Of a stretch of 64,000 nt of DNA, positions 25,868-35,401 are shown in pieces. The notes under the pieces are model-generated. The model had not been told where the DNA came from and did no database searches. It worked only from the letters and a program-made list of their open reading frames with translations. The position numbers and the translations under genes are program-made. The stretch covers positions 248,001 to 312,000 of the forward strand of contig NZ_JACVAJ010000002.1 of NCBI RefSeq assembly GCF_014851815.1. Reading direction: 5' to 3'. The stretch is from Pseudoxanthomonas sp. PXM01. Lineage in GTDB: Bacteria > Pseudomonadota > Gammaproteobacteria > Xanthomonadales > Xanthomonadaceae. How positions within the stretch are numbered: the first letter of the stretch is position 1; each line of letters begins with the position of its first letter.

Positions 25868-26005
25868 GGGGAAGGAATTCCTCGGACTCCGGTTCCACAG
25901 CGCGCATCGACGCGCCGCGGCAGCACGCGGAATGGCGTGTGCGCGGCGGATGATGGAGGGGGGATGTCGTGGGAATGTCGCGCGGTGCGACGACGCGACG
26001 CAGGC

Positions 26006-26311
26006 TCAGTCGCGCAGCGTCAGCGTGGGATTCTCATCGATGGTGCCGTCTTCGTTGACCACGACGAAGCGGTCGCCTGCGCGGTTGAACAGCACGGGGA
26101 TCGGCGTCTTGAACAGCGGACGACGGACGAACTTCAGGTGCCAGTGGAAGGTTTCCATCGTCTGCACGGTGGCCTGCTGCTCCGGCGTGAGGCCTGCGAG
26201 CAGCGTGGCGTCGTCCATCGCCCGGGCGTCCTTGCGGCGCTCGGGCGTGCGGGGGGCGGTGCCGGCGGTATCCGGCTCGGAGGGGTCGCGGGGGCGTTGC
26301 GGATCCGACAT
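26006..26311 (-). CDS. Small paralogue family protein 1 of 3, unknown function
   Basis: 101 residues from the ATG at 26311, with AGGAGCC upstream. The N-terminal half is polar and variable. The C-terminal half is the shared family domain: LTPEQQATVQTMETFHWHLKFVRRPLF, then IPVLFNR and VVVNEDGTIDENPTLTLR. It looks like a small alpha-plus-beta domain without a catalytic motif. Two further copies of the family follow directly upstream on the same strand. No signal peptide. Confidence 0.7.
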   Translation of the reverse strand: MSDPQRPRDPSEPDTAGTAPRTPERRKDARAMDDATLLAGLTPEQQATVQTMETFHWHLKFVRRPLFKTPIPVLFNRAGDRFVVVNEDGTIDENPTLTLRD

Positions 26312-26446
26312 CCGGTGGGGGGCTCCTGATGGCGTGGACGAACACGCGCGCCACCGGCGCACGCAGGGTTACACCCTGTATCGGCCGACAGGAACAAAAC
26401 GTGAGGGCGGAGATGCGACAGCTAGGTCCGGTTCAGCGACGCGGCA

Positions 26447-26764
26447 TCAGACCCGCAGTTGCAGCGTGGGTTGTTCGTTGAGCGTGCCGTCTTCCTCGAT
26501 GACCACGTAGCGCGTGTCCTCGCGGTCGAACAGCACCGGAATGGGCGCCTGGAACAGCGGGCGACGCACGAAGGCCAGCCGCCACTGGAAGATTTCCAGG
26601 GCTTCCAGCGTCATCAGCTGCGCAGGCGTCAGGCCCGTGCGCAACGCATCGGTGTCCGGCGCCGGCACGGCCTTGCGGCGTTCGGCGGGGGTGGACGCCT
26701 TCGCCGGCGCGGGCGAAGACCAGGGGCCGGTGATGACGGCGGCTCGGGCGGCACTACGGTACAT
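26447..26764 (-). CDS. Small paralogue family protein 2 of 3, unknown function
   Basis: 105 residues from the ATG at 26764 (GGAG 8 bases upstream); an alternative start at 26794 adds 10 residues. It shares LTPAQLMTLEALEIFQWRLAFVRRPLF, IPVLFDR and YVVIEEDGTLNEQPTLQLR with its neighbours. The linker before the domain differs fully, so only the 55-residue C-terminal part is conserved between copies. Confidence 0.7.
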   Translation of the reverse strand: MYRSAARAAVITGPWSSPAPAKASTPAERRKAVPAPDTDALRTGLTPAQLMTLEALEIFQWRLAFVRRPLFQAPIPVLFDREDTRYVVIEEDGTLNEQPTLQLRV

Positions 26765-26884
26765 GGGGGAAACTCCAACGATGGCTGGCGACACCTGGTA
26801 TCCGTAACGGCCGCGGACGGCCGCTATTTAGGGTCGTGATGACGATGCAAGACGTGTGCCGGACCCGCAGGTCGGCGAATGCGC

Positions 26885-27193
26885 TCATTGGCGCAAGGTC
26901 AGCGTGGGGTGTTCGTCGATGCTGCCGTCTTCGCGGATCACCACGTAACGGGTCCCGGTGCGGTTGAACAGCACCGGGATGGCGGCCTTGAACACGGGCC
27001 AGCGCACGAATCCCAGGCGCCACTGGAAGCTTTCCATCGTCTCCAGCGTATCGAGTTGCGCGCGCGACAGGCCCGAACGCAGGGCGATGGGGTCGTTCGC
27101 AGACGTGTCGTCGCGACGATCGAGGAGGGTGGCCGCGGTCGCGGCATCCTCCGTCTCCAGGTCGTCGTGCGCGCGGTCGTTGGGGTCGAGCAT
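26885..27193 (-). CDS. Small paralogue family protein 3 of 3, unknown function
   Basis: 102 residues from the ATG at 27193, with GGAG upstream; the open frame to 27745 is antisense to purA and is rejected. The N-terminal half is acidic (DRAHDDLETEDAATAATLLDRRDD). The shared domain reads LSRAQLDTLETMESFQWRLGFVRWPVF, IPVLFNR and YVVIREDGSIDEHPTLTLR. Gaps of about 120-135 bases between the three genes suggest separate promoters or spaced co-transcription. Confidence 0.7.
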   Translation of the reverse strand: MLDPNDRAHDDLETEDAATAATLLDRRDDTSANDPIALRSGLSRAQLDTLETMESFQWRLGFVRWPVFKAAIPVLFNRTGTRYVVIREDGSIDEHPTLTLRQ

Positions 27194-27319
27194 GGGAATG
27201 GCTCCATGGAAAACAGGCGCGCGCACGCACGGACGGCACGGAGCGGCCGACGCAGGCACAACCAGGGAAAGGGATCTCCAGCGGCGTGGCGCCGCTTCAC
27301 GCGGCCCGCCATCGATGCA

Positions 27320-27347
27320 TAAAAAAAGCCCCGCATCCGCGGGGCTT
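27320..27347 (-). terminator. purA terminator (leftward)
   Basis: Stem AAGCCCCGC / GCGGGGCTT followed in the leftward direction by a run of seven T residues. It is a strong intrinsic terminator 89 bases past the purA stop. Confidence 0.9.
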
Positions 27348-27435
27348 CCTTTCAATGCGGCGTGCATCCGTGCACCCCTGTTATGTCGCGTTGCCACGCG
27401 GCGACAGGACACCCTGCGCCCGGACGTACGCTCGG

Positions 27436-28902
<1,467 letters not shown>

Positions 28903-29062
28903 TTATCCGGGTTTATGGGGACGGGGGCTACCCTGGGCGGCCCGGGCTGGCGGCCTGGGCGTTCAGGAAGGAGGTGGGAGGCGGCCCCTCATCGGCCCGT
29001 GTATCCGGTCCGGGGCGGGCTCTTCGGATGCCCCCTCCCGTGAACGGAGAAAGGAGAACAGC

Positions 29063-29458
29063 CTAGCCCCCATCTCCCCTTCTCCCTGCGAAGCGGGGAG
29101 AAGGTGCCGAAGGCGGATGAGGGGCGAGCGCGGTGGTGATCGCCATCAGTACCGCATCCGTTTCACGCAGTACCACATCGTTCCAGAATCGCAGGACCTC
29201 AAAGCCTTCTCGTCGCAGGCGGGCGGTACGCAGTACGTCGTGTCGAATCTGCTCCAGATGCTGGCTGCCATCCAGCTCGATCACCAGGCCTGCTTCCGGA
29301 CAAGCGAAGTCGGCGAAATACGGGCCGATGCGATATTGGCGTCGGAACTTCCATCCCAGCAGGCGCCGATTGCGCAACTGCCACCACAACACCCTTTCGG
29401 CTTCCGTCTGTTCCTGACGCAGGTAACGCTCGCGTTCGTGGTCCAAGGTGCTTCGCAT
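29063..29458 (-). CDS. DUF559 (VSR-like) endonuclease-domain protein
   Basis: 131 residues. The single domain matches DUF559, related to very-short-patch-repair endonucleases: EAERVLWWQLRNRRLLGWKFRRQ, then DFACPEAGLVIELDGSQH with the acidic metal-binding residues, and GFEVLRFWNDVVL. DNA nicking is expected from the family but is unproven. The last 20 residues (PHPPSAPSPRFAGRRGDGG) are encoded by a repeat element, so the natural domain ends at about residue 110. The gene interrupts the otherwise conserved yjeT-purA junction. Confidence 0.85.
   Translation of the reverse strand: MRSTLDHERERYLRQEQTEAERVLWWQLRNRRLLGWKFRRQYRIGPYFADFACPEAGLVIELDGSQHLEQIRHDVLRTARLRREGFEVLRFWNDVVLRETDAVLMAITTALAPHPPSAPSPRFAGRRGDGG
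29079..29124. repeat. Two-hairpin repeat, copy A (inside DUF559 3' end)
   Basis: Contains CTTCTCCC...GGGGAGAAG and GCCGAAGGC hairpins followed by GGATGAGGGG. It is an inverted copy of the element at 29547-29595. Confidence 0.8.
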
Positions 29459-29546
29459 GTGGCGGTCTCCGACGGATGGAGAACAGCCTGGCTTTTACGC
29501 ATCGCGAGGGGGATCGGATAAAGGCATGGAGACGGATAGGAAAGCA

Positions 29547-29595
29547 CCCCTCATCCGCCCTTCGGGCACCTTCTCCCCGCTTCGCAGGGAGAAGG
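29547..29595. repeat. Two-hairpin repeat, copy B
   Basis: Inverted copy of 29079-29124: CCCCTCATCC, then GCCCTTCGGGC, then CCTTCTCCCC...GGGAGAAGG. The small hairpin has one extra base pair relative to copy A (GCCCTTCGGGC against GCCTTCGGC), a paired change that keeps the fold. Confidence 0.8.
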
Positions 29596-29637
29596 AATAC
29601 GGGTTTCGTGTCAGCGGACGGTGTTGTTCAACGAGCC

Positions 29638-29823
29638 TCAGTGCTTCACCCACCACAGCAGCGTCAACCCGAAGATCAGGATGAAACCGCCCACCGCGCG
29701 CACCTGGCCGTCGGACATCCGCAGCAGTTGCACGACAGCACGCTTCCAACTGGCCGGGATGGCGAACAGCACCAGGCCTTCGAGGATGGCGACCAGGCAG
29801 AGGGCGGACCAGAGTTCGGACAT
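29638..29823 (-). CDS. yjeT: DUF2065 (YjeT) family membrane protein
   Basis: 61 residues from the ATG at 29823. Two hydrophobic helices (LWSALCLVAILEGLVLFAIP and VRAVGGFILIFGLTLLWWV) with a short basic loop, the size and layout of YjeT. Function unknown. It follows hflC on the same strand, as in enterobacteria and pseudomonads, and is probably in the hflK-hflC transcript. Confidence 0.85.
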   Translation of the reverse strand: MSELWSALCLVAILEGLVLFAIPASWKRAVVQLLRMSDGQVRAVGGFILIFGLTLLWWVKH

Positions 29824-29919
29824 GAGTGGGGTTCCGGGCGTGCCAGCAAACGGCGAGGCGATGAAGACAGGAGGCTGAAACGGCACCGGCCGCCTCGTGG
29901 GCGGCCGGTGCGGGACTGC

Positions 29920-30783
29920 TCAGCGATCGCTGCGCATGTACTGGAGGAACGGATCGTCCTTGTCCAGCACGATCACGCCCTGTCCGTCCTTGAACGAGGT
30001 GCGGTAGGCCTCGAGGCTGCGCTGGAAGGCGTAGAACGACGCATCGCGGCCGGCGGCGGCACCGTAGATGCGGGCGGCTTCGGCATCGCCTTCGCCGCGC
30101 AGCTTCTGCGCATCGCGCTCGGCCTCGGCCAGCAGCACCGCGACATCGCGGTTGGCCTGCGCCTCGACGATGCGCGCCTGCTCCGCGCCCTGCGCGCGCA
30201 ACGCGCTGGCCACCTGCGTGCGCTCGGCGCGCATGCGGTTGTAGACCTGGTCGATGACTTCGCTGTCGGTCGGCAGGTCGATCTGCTTGAAGCGGATATC
30301 GACCACCTGCATGCCCAGGTTCTTGGCGCCGGCGTTGATGCCCGGCAGCTGCTTCTCGATCAGCTCGTTGCGGTTGCCCGACACCAGCTGGGTCAACGTG
30401 CGCGAGTTGATCTCGTTGCGCAGCGATTCCTTGATGATCGGCGCCAGGCGCTCGGTGGCCAGTTCGGCCTGGCCGCCGGTCGCGCGGTAGAAATCCGCCG
30501 CGTTGACGATGAAGCCGATGGCGATGAAGTCGACGCTGACGTCCTTGCGCTCGGAGGTGAGCGAACGCTCGGGCGGGAACTCGTTGGCGGTGAAGCGGCG
30601 GTCGAAGACGCGCGCGGTTTCCACCAGCGGCAGCTTGAAATGCAGGCCGGGGCCGATCTCGCTGCGCACCACGCGGCCGAGGTTAAGCACCAGGCCCACC
30701 TGCCCTTCGCGCACGACGTACACCGAACCCATCAGGCCCAGCAGCACGGCCACGAGAATGCCGACGATCAGGGAATTCCTCAT
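29920..30783 (-). CDS. hflC: HflC, protease modulator
   Basis: 287 residues. N-terminal helix (SLIVGILVAVLLGLMGSVYVV), then an SPFH/prohibitin domain (EGQVGLVLNLGRVV, GPGLHFKLPLVETARVFDRR) and a coiled coil (VASALRAQGAEQARIVEAQANRDVAVLLAEAERDAQKLRGEGDAEA in part). With HflK it forms the periplasm-facing cage around FtsH that limits its protease activity. Its start overlaps the hflK stop (ATGA); ftsH itself lies about 8 kb away in this window. Confidence 0.96.
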   Translation of the reverse strand: MRNSLIVGILVAVLLGLMGSVYVVREGQVGLVLNLGRVVRSEIGPGLHFKLPLVETARVFDRRFTANEFPPERSLTSERKDVSVDFIAIGFIVNAADFYRATGGQAELATERLAPIIKESLRNEINSRTLTQLVSGNRNELIEKQLPGINAGAKNLGMQVVDIRFKQIDLPTDSEVIDQVYNRMRAERTQVASALRAQGAEQARIVEAQANRDVAVLLAEAERDAQKLRGEGDAEAARIYGAAAGRDASFYAFQRSLEAYRTSFKDGQGVIVLDKDDPFLQYMRSDR

Positions 30784-31904
30784 GGCTGCGCCTCCTCACG
30801 GCCGGCCGGGCGTGGGCTACGCGCCGAATTGCGGGAACTGGTCGGGGTGCTCTCCACCTGCGGCAGCACCTGGGTGGGCAGGACGCCCGCCGGCGGCTGC
30901 GTCGGTGCCGGGGCATTGCCCATCGGCACGTACAGCACCTGGCGGCTATCGCTGCCGACGATCTTGCGGTTGCCGGCCAGCACTTCCTGCACGGTATCCA
31001 GCCACAGGCGCTTGCGGGTGACTTCCGGGGCGTTGCGGTACTCGTCCAGCAGCAGGCTGAAGCGGGTCGCGTCACCGGTCGCCTTGGCGATGGCGGCGGT
31101 CTTGTAGCCTTCGGCCTGCGTGCGGATCTGCTGCGCGTCGCCGCGCGCCTCCGGCACGATGCGGGCCGCGACGGCACGCGCCTGCGACACCAGGCGCTCG
31201 TTTTCCTGCTGGGCGCTGTTGACCTCGTCGAACGCCGGCTTGACGGCTTCCGGCGGACGCGCGTCCTGCAGGCTCAGTTCGGTGACGACCAGGCCGGTGC
31301 GGTAGGCCTCGAGCGAGGCCTGCAGCGCGGTACCGGCGGTGGCGGACAGCGGACCACGGTTGTTCAGTGCGGCGTCGAGGTCGGAGCGGCCGATCACTTC
31401 GCGCACGGCGCTCTGGGCGGTCTGTTCCAGCACGCGGGTGGCGTCGGTGGTACCGAACAGGAACAGCTTGGGGTCGCCGACGCGGTACTGCACGTTGAAC
31501 GATACGGTGATGATGTTCTCGTCGCGCGTCAGCACCGGCAGGCTGTTGCTGAAGGTGCGCACGCCGGTGGCGTTGACCTTGGTGACGCTCTCGATCGGCC
31601 AGGGGAACTTGAAGTTCGGGCCCGGCTGCATGGTGCGCGCGTACTGGCCGAAGCGCAGTACGACGCCACGGTCCTGTTCGCCGATCAGCTGGAAGCTGGA
31701 GAACAGCACCAGCAGGCCGATACCAAGCAGTACCCAGCGCAGCGGATTGCCACCGCCGCCGACACCGCCGAACAGGCTGCGCAGACGTTCGATCACGTCA
31801 CCGATGCCACCGCCTCCCTGCGGGTTGCGCGGCTTCCAACTGTTGTTCCGGTTGCCGTTGTTGCCAGATCCGCCGCTGCCGCTGCCAGGGGTGTTCCAGG
31901 CCAT
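30780..31904 (-). CDS. hflK: HflK, protease modulator
   Basis: 374 residues from the ATG at 31904, with GGAG 6 bases upstream; a GTG at 31910 is an alternative. The N-terminus is rich in Gly, Asn and Ser (SGSGGSGNNGNRNNSWKPRN), as usual for HflK. One helix (LRWVLLGIGLLVLFSSF), then the SPFH domain (QDRGVVLRFGQYARTMQPGP, FKFPWPIESV) and a coiled coil near 230-290. The C-terminus is a Pro/Thr/Ser-rich tail. Partner of HflC in controlling FtsH. Confidence 0.96.
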   Translation of the reverse strand: MAWNTPGSGSGGSGNNGNRNNSWKPRNPQGGGGIGDVIERLRSLFGGVGGGGNPLRWVLLGIGLLVLFSSFQLIGEQDRGVVLRFGQYARTMQPGPNFKFPWPIESVTKVNATGVRTFSNSLPVLTRDENIITVSFNVQYRVGDPKLFLFGTTDATRVLEQTAQSAVREVIGRSDLDAALNNRGPLSATAGTALQASLEAYRTGLVVTELSLQDARPPEAVKPAFDEVNSAQQENERLVSQARAVAARIVPEARGDAQQIRTQAEGYKTAAIAKATGDATRFSLLLDEYRNAPEVTRKRLWLDTVQEVLAGNRKIVGSDSRQVLYVPMGNAPAPTQPPAGVLPTQVLPQVESTPTSSRNSARSPRPAGREEAQP

Positions 31905-32022
31905 GCCCACTCCATTCTGAAAGATTCGCGCGGCCGGGGCCGGCGCAGGTTTCGATTCTACTAGATAGGGGCGGCCTGGCCGGGAGGCAAGGCCGGGAGG
32001 TCATGCCTGCGACGCCCTGTCC

Positions 32023-32109
32023 TGTGGGAGCGACGTAAGTCGCGAACGGGCCGTGCATGCGGCGCCCAGCTTGCCCGGCAAAAGATTCGCGACTTACGTC
32101 GCTCCCACA
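32023..32109. repeat. Long inverted repeat with 23-bp arms
   Basis: TGTGGGAGCGACGTAAGTCG (continuing to 32045) and its perfect complement at 32087-32109 flank a 41-base centre. It lies in the 231-base gap between hflX and hflK. It could act as a transcript end or boundary of hflX, or be a mobile palindromic repeat. Confidence 0.9.
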
Positions 32110-32135
32110 CCTACCCCCCGTCGCTGACTCCGCTC

Positions 32136-33476
32136 CTACTGCCACTCCTCCCGTTCCGCCTGCGGCAGCAGGGCTTCCAGCGGATGCCCGCCGGCCTGCG
32201 AGGCCAGGCGCTGGGCGTCGGCCAAGGCGAGGTCGACGGTGACGCGCCAGCCGTTTTCTTCGAAATCCTCGGCCAGCACGGCGCCCAGTGCATGCAGGCG
32301 CGAACGCAGGCGCGCGGAGTTCGCCGGCAGGTGCAGTTCGCCGCGCACGCGCTGGAAGCCCAGCCGCTGCGCCAGCGCACCCTTCAGCAGGTCGATGCCG
32401 ACGCCATCGCGCGCGGACAGCCACACGCGCTCGCGGCCCATGCCGGCACTGGGCGCCTCGCCTTCGTCGACGCCGGGATCGGGCTGGTCGTGCCGCGGAG
32501 CGGCGCCGTCGATACGGTCGATCTTGTTGAAGACCAGCATCTGCGGCAGGTCGCCGGCGCCGATCTCCTGCAGTACCTCGTCGACCTGCGCGATGCGTTC
32601 CTCGCGGTGCGGGTCGGCCGCATCGATGACGTGCAGCAGCAGGTCGGCTTCGCGCGCCTCGCTCAGCGTGGAGCGGAAGGCCGCGACCAGTTCGTGCGGC
32701 AGATCGCGCACGAAGCCGACGGTGTCGGCCAGCACCACCGCTCCGCCGGGCAGGTCGATGCGGCGCACGGTCGGGTCCAGCGTGGCGAACAGCTGGTCGG
32801 CCGCGTAGGCCTCGGCACCGGTCAGCACATTGAACAGCGTGGACTTGCCGGCGTTGGTGTAGCCGACCAGGGCCACGCGCGGCAGCTCGCTGCGCACGCG
32901 GGCGCGGCGCATCTGCGTGCGCTGCACTTCGACTTTCTCCAGCCGCTTCTGCAGCTGCTCGACCCGCTTCTGCAGCAGGCGGCGGTCGGTTTCCAACTGC
33001 GTTTCGCCGGGACCGCGCAGGCCGATGGAGCCGCCGCGCTGGCGCTCCAGGTGGGTCCAGCCGCGCACCAGGCGCGTGGCCATGTGCCGCAGCTGCGCCA
33101 GTTCTACCTGCAGCTTGCCTTCGTGGCTGCGCGCGCGCTGGGCGAAGATGTCGAGGATCAACCCGGTGCGATCCAGCACGCGACGCTGCAGGAGTTTTTC
33201 CAGATTGCGTTCCTGGCCCGGCGACAGCGCGAAATTGACCAGGATCAGGTCGGCGCCGGTGGCATCGGCGGCCGCCTTCACTTCCTCCAGCTTGCCGCTG
33301 CCGATCAGCGTGGAGGGATTGGGGCGATCAATGCGCGCGGTGAGCAGCGCGGCGATGGTGGCGCCGGCCGAGCGCGCCAGGTCGCTGAATTCCTCGGTGA
33401 TGCCGTCGTCGGGACGGCCGCCGGCATGCGGCTGGATCAGCAGCGCATGCTCGCCCTTGCGGGATCTTTCAAACAA
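32136..33476 (-). CDS. hflX: HflX, ribosome-associated GTPase
   Basis: 446 residues from a TTG start; no in-frame ATG or GTG fits the family N-terminus (MFERSRKGEHALLIQP). HflX-specific N-terminal domain and coiled coil (about 140-195), then the G domain: G1 VGYTNAGKSTLFN, G3 DTVGFVRDLP, G4 NKID, and a C-terminal extension. It rescues stalled or damaged ribosomes by splitting subunits. It sits 34 bases past hfq, as in the classic cluster. An insert before G5 is rich in Asp and Pro (HDQPDPGVDEGEAP). Confidence 0.95.
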   Translation of the reverse strand: MFERSRKGEHALLIQPHAGGRPDDGITEEFSDLARSAGATIAALLTARIDRPNPSTLIGSGKLEEVKAAADATGADLILVNFALSPGQERNLEKLLQRRVLDRTGLILDIFAQRARSHEGKLQVELAQLRHMATRLVRGWTHLERQRGGSIGLRGPGETQLETDRRLLQKRVEQLQKRLEKVEVQRTQMRRARVRSELPRVALVGYTNAGKSTLFNVLTGAEAYAADQLFATLDPTVRRIDLPGGAVVLADTVGFVRDLPHELVAAFRSTLSEAREADLLLHVIDAADPHREERIAQVDEVLQEIGAGDLPQMLVFNKIDRIDGAAPRHDQPDPGVDEGEAPSAGMGRERVWLSARDGVGIDLLKGALAQRLGFQRVRGELHLPANSARLRSRLHALGAVLAEDFEENGWRVTVDLALADAQRLASQAGGHPLEALLPQAEREEWQ

Positions 33477-33510
33477 TGGGGTCGTGCCTCTTCAAGCGAG
33501 GCACGCATTA

Positions 33511-33789
33511 TCACGCGGTTTCGTCTTCGCCGCCTTCCGCGTCCTCGTCACCCTGCTGCACGTAGCCGCCACCCGGACCCACGCGCACGTTGCGTGCCGG
33601 CACCACGGTGGAAATGGCGTGCTTGTAGACCATCTGGCTGACCGTGTTGCGCAGCAGGACCACGAACTGGTCGAAGGATTCGATGGTGCCCTGCAGCTTG
33701 ATGCCGTTGACCAGGTAGACCGACACCGGGACGCGCTCGCGCCGCAGTGCATTCAGGAAAGGATCCTGCAGGGATTGCCCCTTGGACAT
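33511..33789 (-). CDS. hfq: RNA chaperone Hfq
   Basis: 92 residues from the ATG at 33789 with GGGAG upstream. Sm1 motif region [20 protein letters not shown] and Sm2 motif [16 protein letters not shown] with the proximal-face YKHAI sequence. A short acidic C-terminal tail ([15 protein letters not shown]) follows. It forms a hexamer that pairs small RNAs with mRNAs. Genes miaA and hflX flank it in the normal order. Confidence 0.98.
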   Translation of the reverse strand: MSKGQSLQDPFLNALRRERVPVSVYLVNGIKLQGTIESFDQFVVLLRNTVSQMVYKHAISTVVPARNVRVGPGGGYVQQGDEDAEGGEDETA

Positions 33790-33955
33790 GACGTACTCCC
33801 GCCTTGCGTTCTTATAGGTATGTAGTGGTGCCGTGCCGGGCCGACGACCTGCTCCCCTGTCGTCCCGGAACCCCGATGTTACACAACATCGGCCCGGCGG
33901 GGCGTTGCCAAGTCCGGCATCTGGTCCCAATTCCGCAGAATCCGGCCCGAACGGC

Positions 33956-34912
33956 TCACGATCGCGGCAAAAACAGCGCTAGCGCATCGTCCAGGGCGGC
34001 GTGATCGGTGGCGGGATCGAACCAGCGCGCGTCCAGCCCGCCCCGCAACCAGGTCAGCTGACGCTTGGCGAGCTGGCGCGTGGCGGCGATGGCACGCTCG
34101 CGGAACGCCGCCGCGTCACCCTGCCCGTCCAGGAACTCCCAGGCCTGGCGATAGCCCACGGCGCGCACCGCGGGCAGGTCGAGCGGCGCGACCACGGCCT
34201 GCATGCCGGGCAGCGCGCGCAGGCGACGGACTTCGTCGAGGAAGCCCTGTTCGAGCATCAGGTCGAAACGGCGTGCGATACGGTCATGCAGCACGGCCCG
34301 GTCGCCGGGCGCCAGCACCAGCTTCATCACCCGGAACGGCAGGCGTGCGCCGCGCGACTCTCGCTGCCACTGGCTGATCGGCGTGCCGGTCAGCCGATAC
34401 ACCTCCAGCGCCCGCTGGATGCGCTGGGGATCGGTGGCATGGATGCGGGCCGCGGCCGCAGGATCGACCTGGGCCAGCTCAGCATGTAGCGCAGGCCAGC
34501 CGCGGGTCGCCGCCTGCACGGCAAGGTCGGCGCGCACGGCAGTGTCCGCCGCCGGCATCGCCGCCAACCCCTCGAGCAGGGCCTGGAAATAGAGGCCGGT
34601 GCCGCCCGCCAGGATGGGCAGACGGCCACGCGCAGCGATGTCGTCCAGTGCACGCCGTGCGTCCTGCGCGAACTCGGCAGCGGAGTACGCCTGCCAGGGT
34701 TCGCGCACGTCGAGCAGATGGTGCGACACGCGGGCCTGCTCGGCGGCGGTCGGCTTGGCAGCCCCGATATCCAGGCCGCGATAGACCAGCGCCGAATCCA
34801 CGCTGACGATTTCGCCGCCGAAACGTTCGGCCACCTCCAGTGCGAACGCCGTCTTGCCCGAGGCGGTCGGACCCATGATGGCGATGGCAGGCGGACGAAG
34901 GTCGAGTGGCAT
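33956..34912 (-). CDS. miaA: tRNA dimethylallyltransferase
   Basis: 318 residues from the ATG at 34912 (an ATG at 34927 is possible; the frame to 35005 is not supported). P-loop GPTASGKT near the N-terminus, [31 protein letters not shown] and the tRNA-binding segment are present. It adds a dimethylallyl group to A37 of tRNAs reading codons that begin with U. It heads the leftward miaA-hfq-hflX cluster. Confidence 0.96.
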   Translation of the reverse strand: MPLDLRPPAIAIMGPTASGKTAFALEVAERFGGEIVSVDSALVYRGLDIGAAKPTAAEQARVSHHLLDVREPWQAYSAAEFAQDARRALDDIAARGRLPILAGGTGLYFQALLEGLAAMPAADTAVRADLAVQAATRGWPALHAELAQVDPAAAARIHATDPQRIQRALEVYRLTGTPISQWQRESRGARLPFRVMKLVLAPGDRAVLHDRIARRFDLMLEQGFLDEVRRLRALPGMQAVVAPLDLPAVRAVGYRQAWEFLDGQGDAAAFRERAIAATRQLAKRQLTWLRGGLDARWFDPATDHAALDDALALFLPRS

Positions 34913-35401
34913 GCGGCATTCTCGCATCCCCTTCGGGGTGTGCCGTGCAAGGCCCGCGTCACCTTGTCGCACATTCGCCTCCCCGCGTTGCGCCAGTGCG
35001 ACCACGCCTCACCGGGAGCGCGGTGGAATCACCGGAACATCCTGTTGTCATGCGGGCGACGCACGATCCGCACAGGTGACTGGCTTAATGCAGTGTGAGG
35101 ACGCGCAGCCCTGCAATCGAACTGTCGTCGCACTACCGGGATGCCTGTGTCGATTAAGTGTGGCGCAGTACTCGATATCGAAAACTGCGTCTGGCTATTT
35201 CCATGAACCCGGATATCCTTCCATCGCGCGTGAAGGGTCCGATGTTTGGATTTCTCCACACGGATCGACGGGGGCGCCCTGCGGGGTGCGTGACGATCCG
35301 CCGCATACCCACCGCATGAGACCTGCATCTCCGGCGTGCCGCATGGCATGGCCGCGGACGCTGGAGGCATGCACGTCATTCCCCCGAAGACGCACATCCG
35401 C
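34913..35401. other. Intergenic region, divergent
   Basis: About 490 bases between leftward miaA and a rightward lipoprotein gene. The middle (35080-35230) is richer in A and T and includes a TCGATATCGA palindrome at about 35173, so promoters probably lie here. I see no gene, RNA or convincing promoter pair. Confidence 0.4.

Larger units (their letters stand above)
29053..29492. repeat. Direct 15-bp repeats bracketing the DUF559 gene
   Basis: GGAGAACAGCCTAGC at 29053-29067 and GGAGAACAGCCTGGC at 29478-29492 (14 of 15 identical) lie just outside the two ends of the DUF559 reading frame. Such an arrangement could be a footprint of insertion or of a duplication. Confidence 0.55.

Noticed and set aside
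29063-29458. Active VSR mismatch-repair endonuclease
   Set aside because: It is the shorter DUF559 relative, and no cytosine methylase gene is adjacent.
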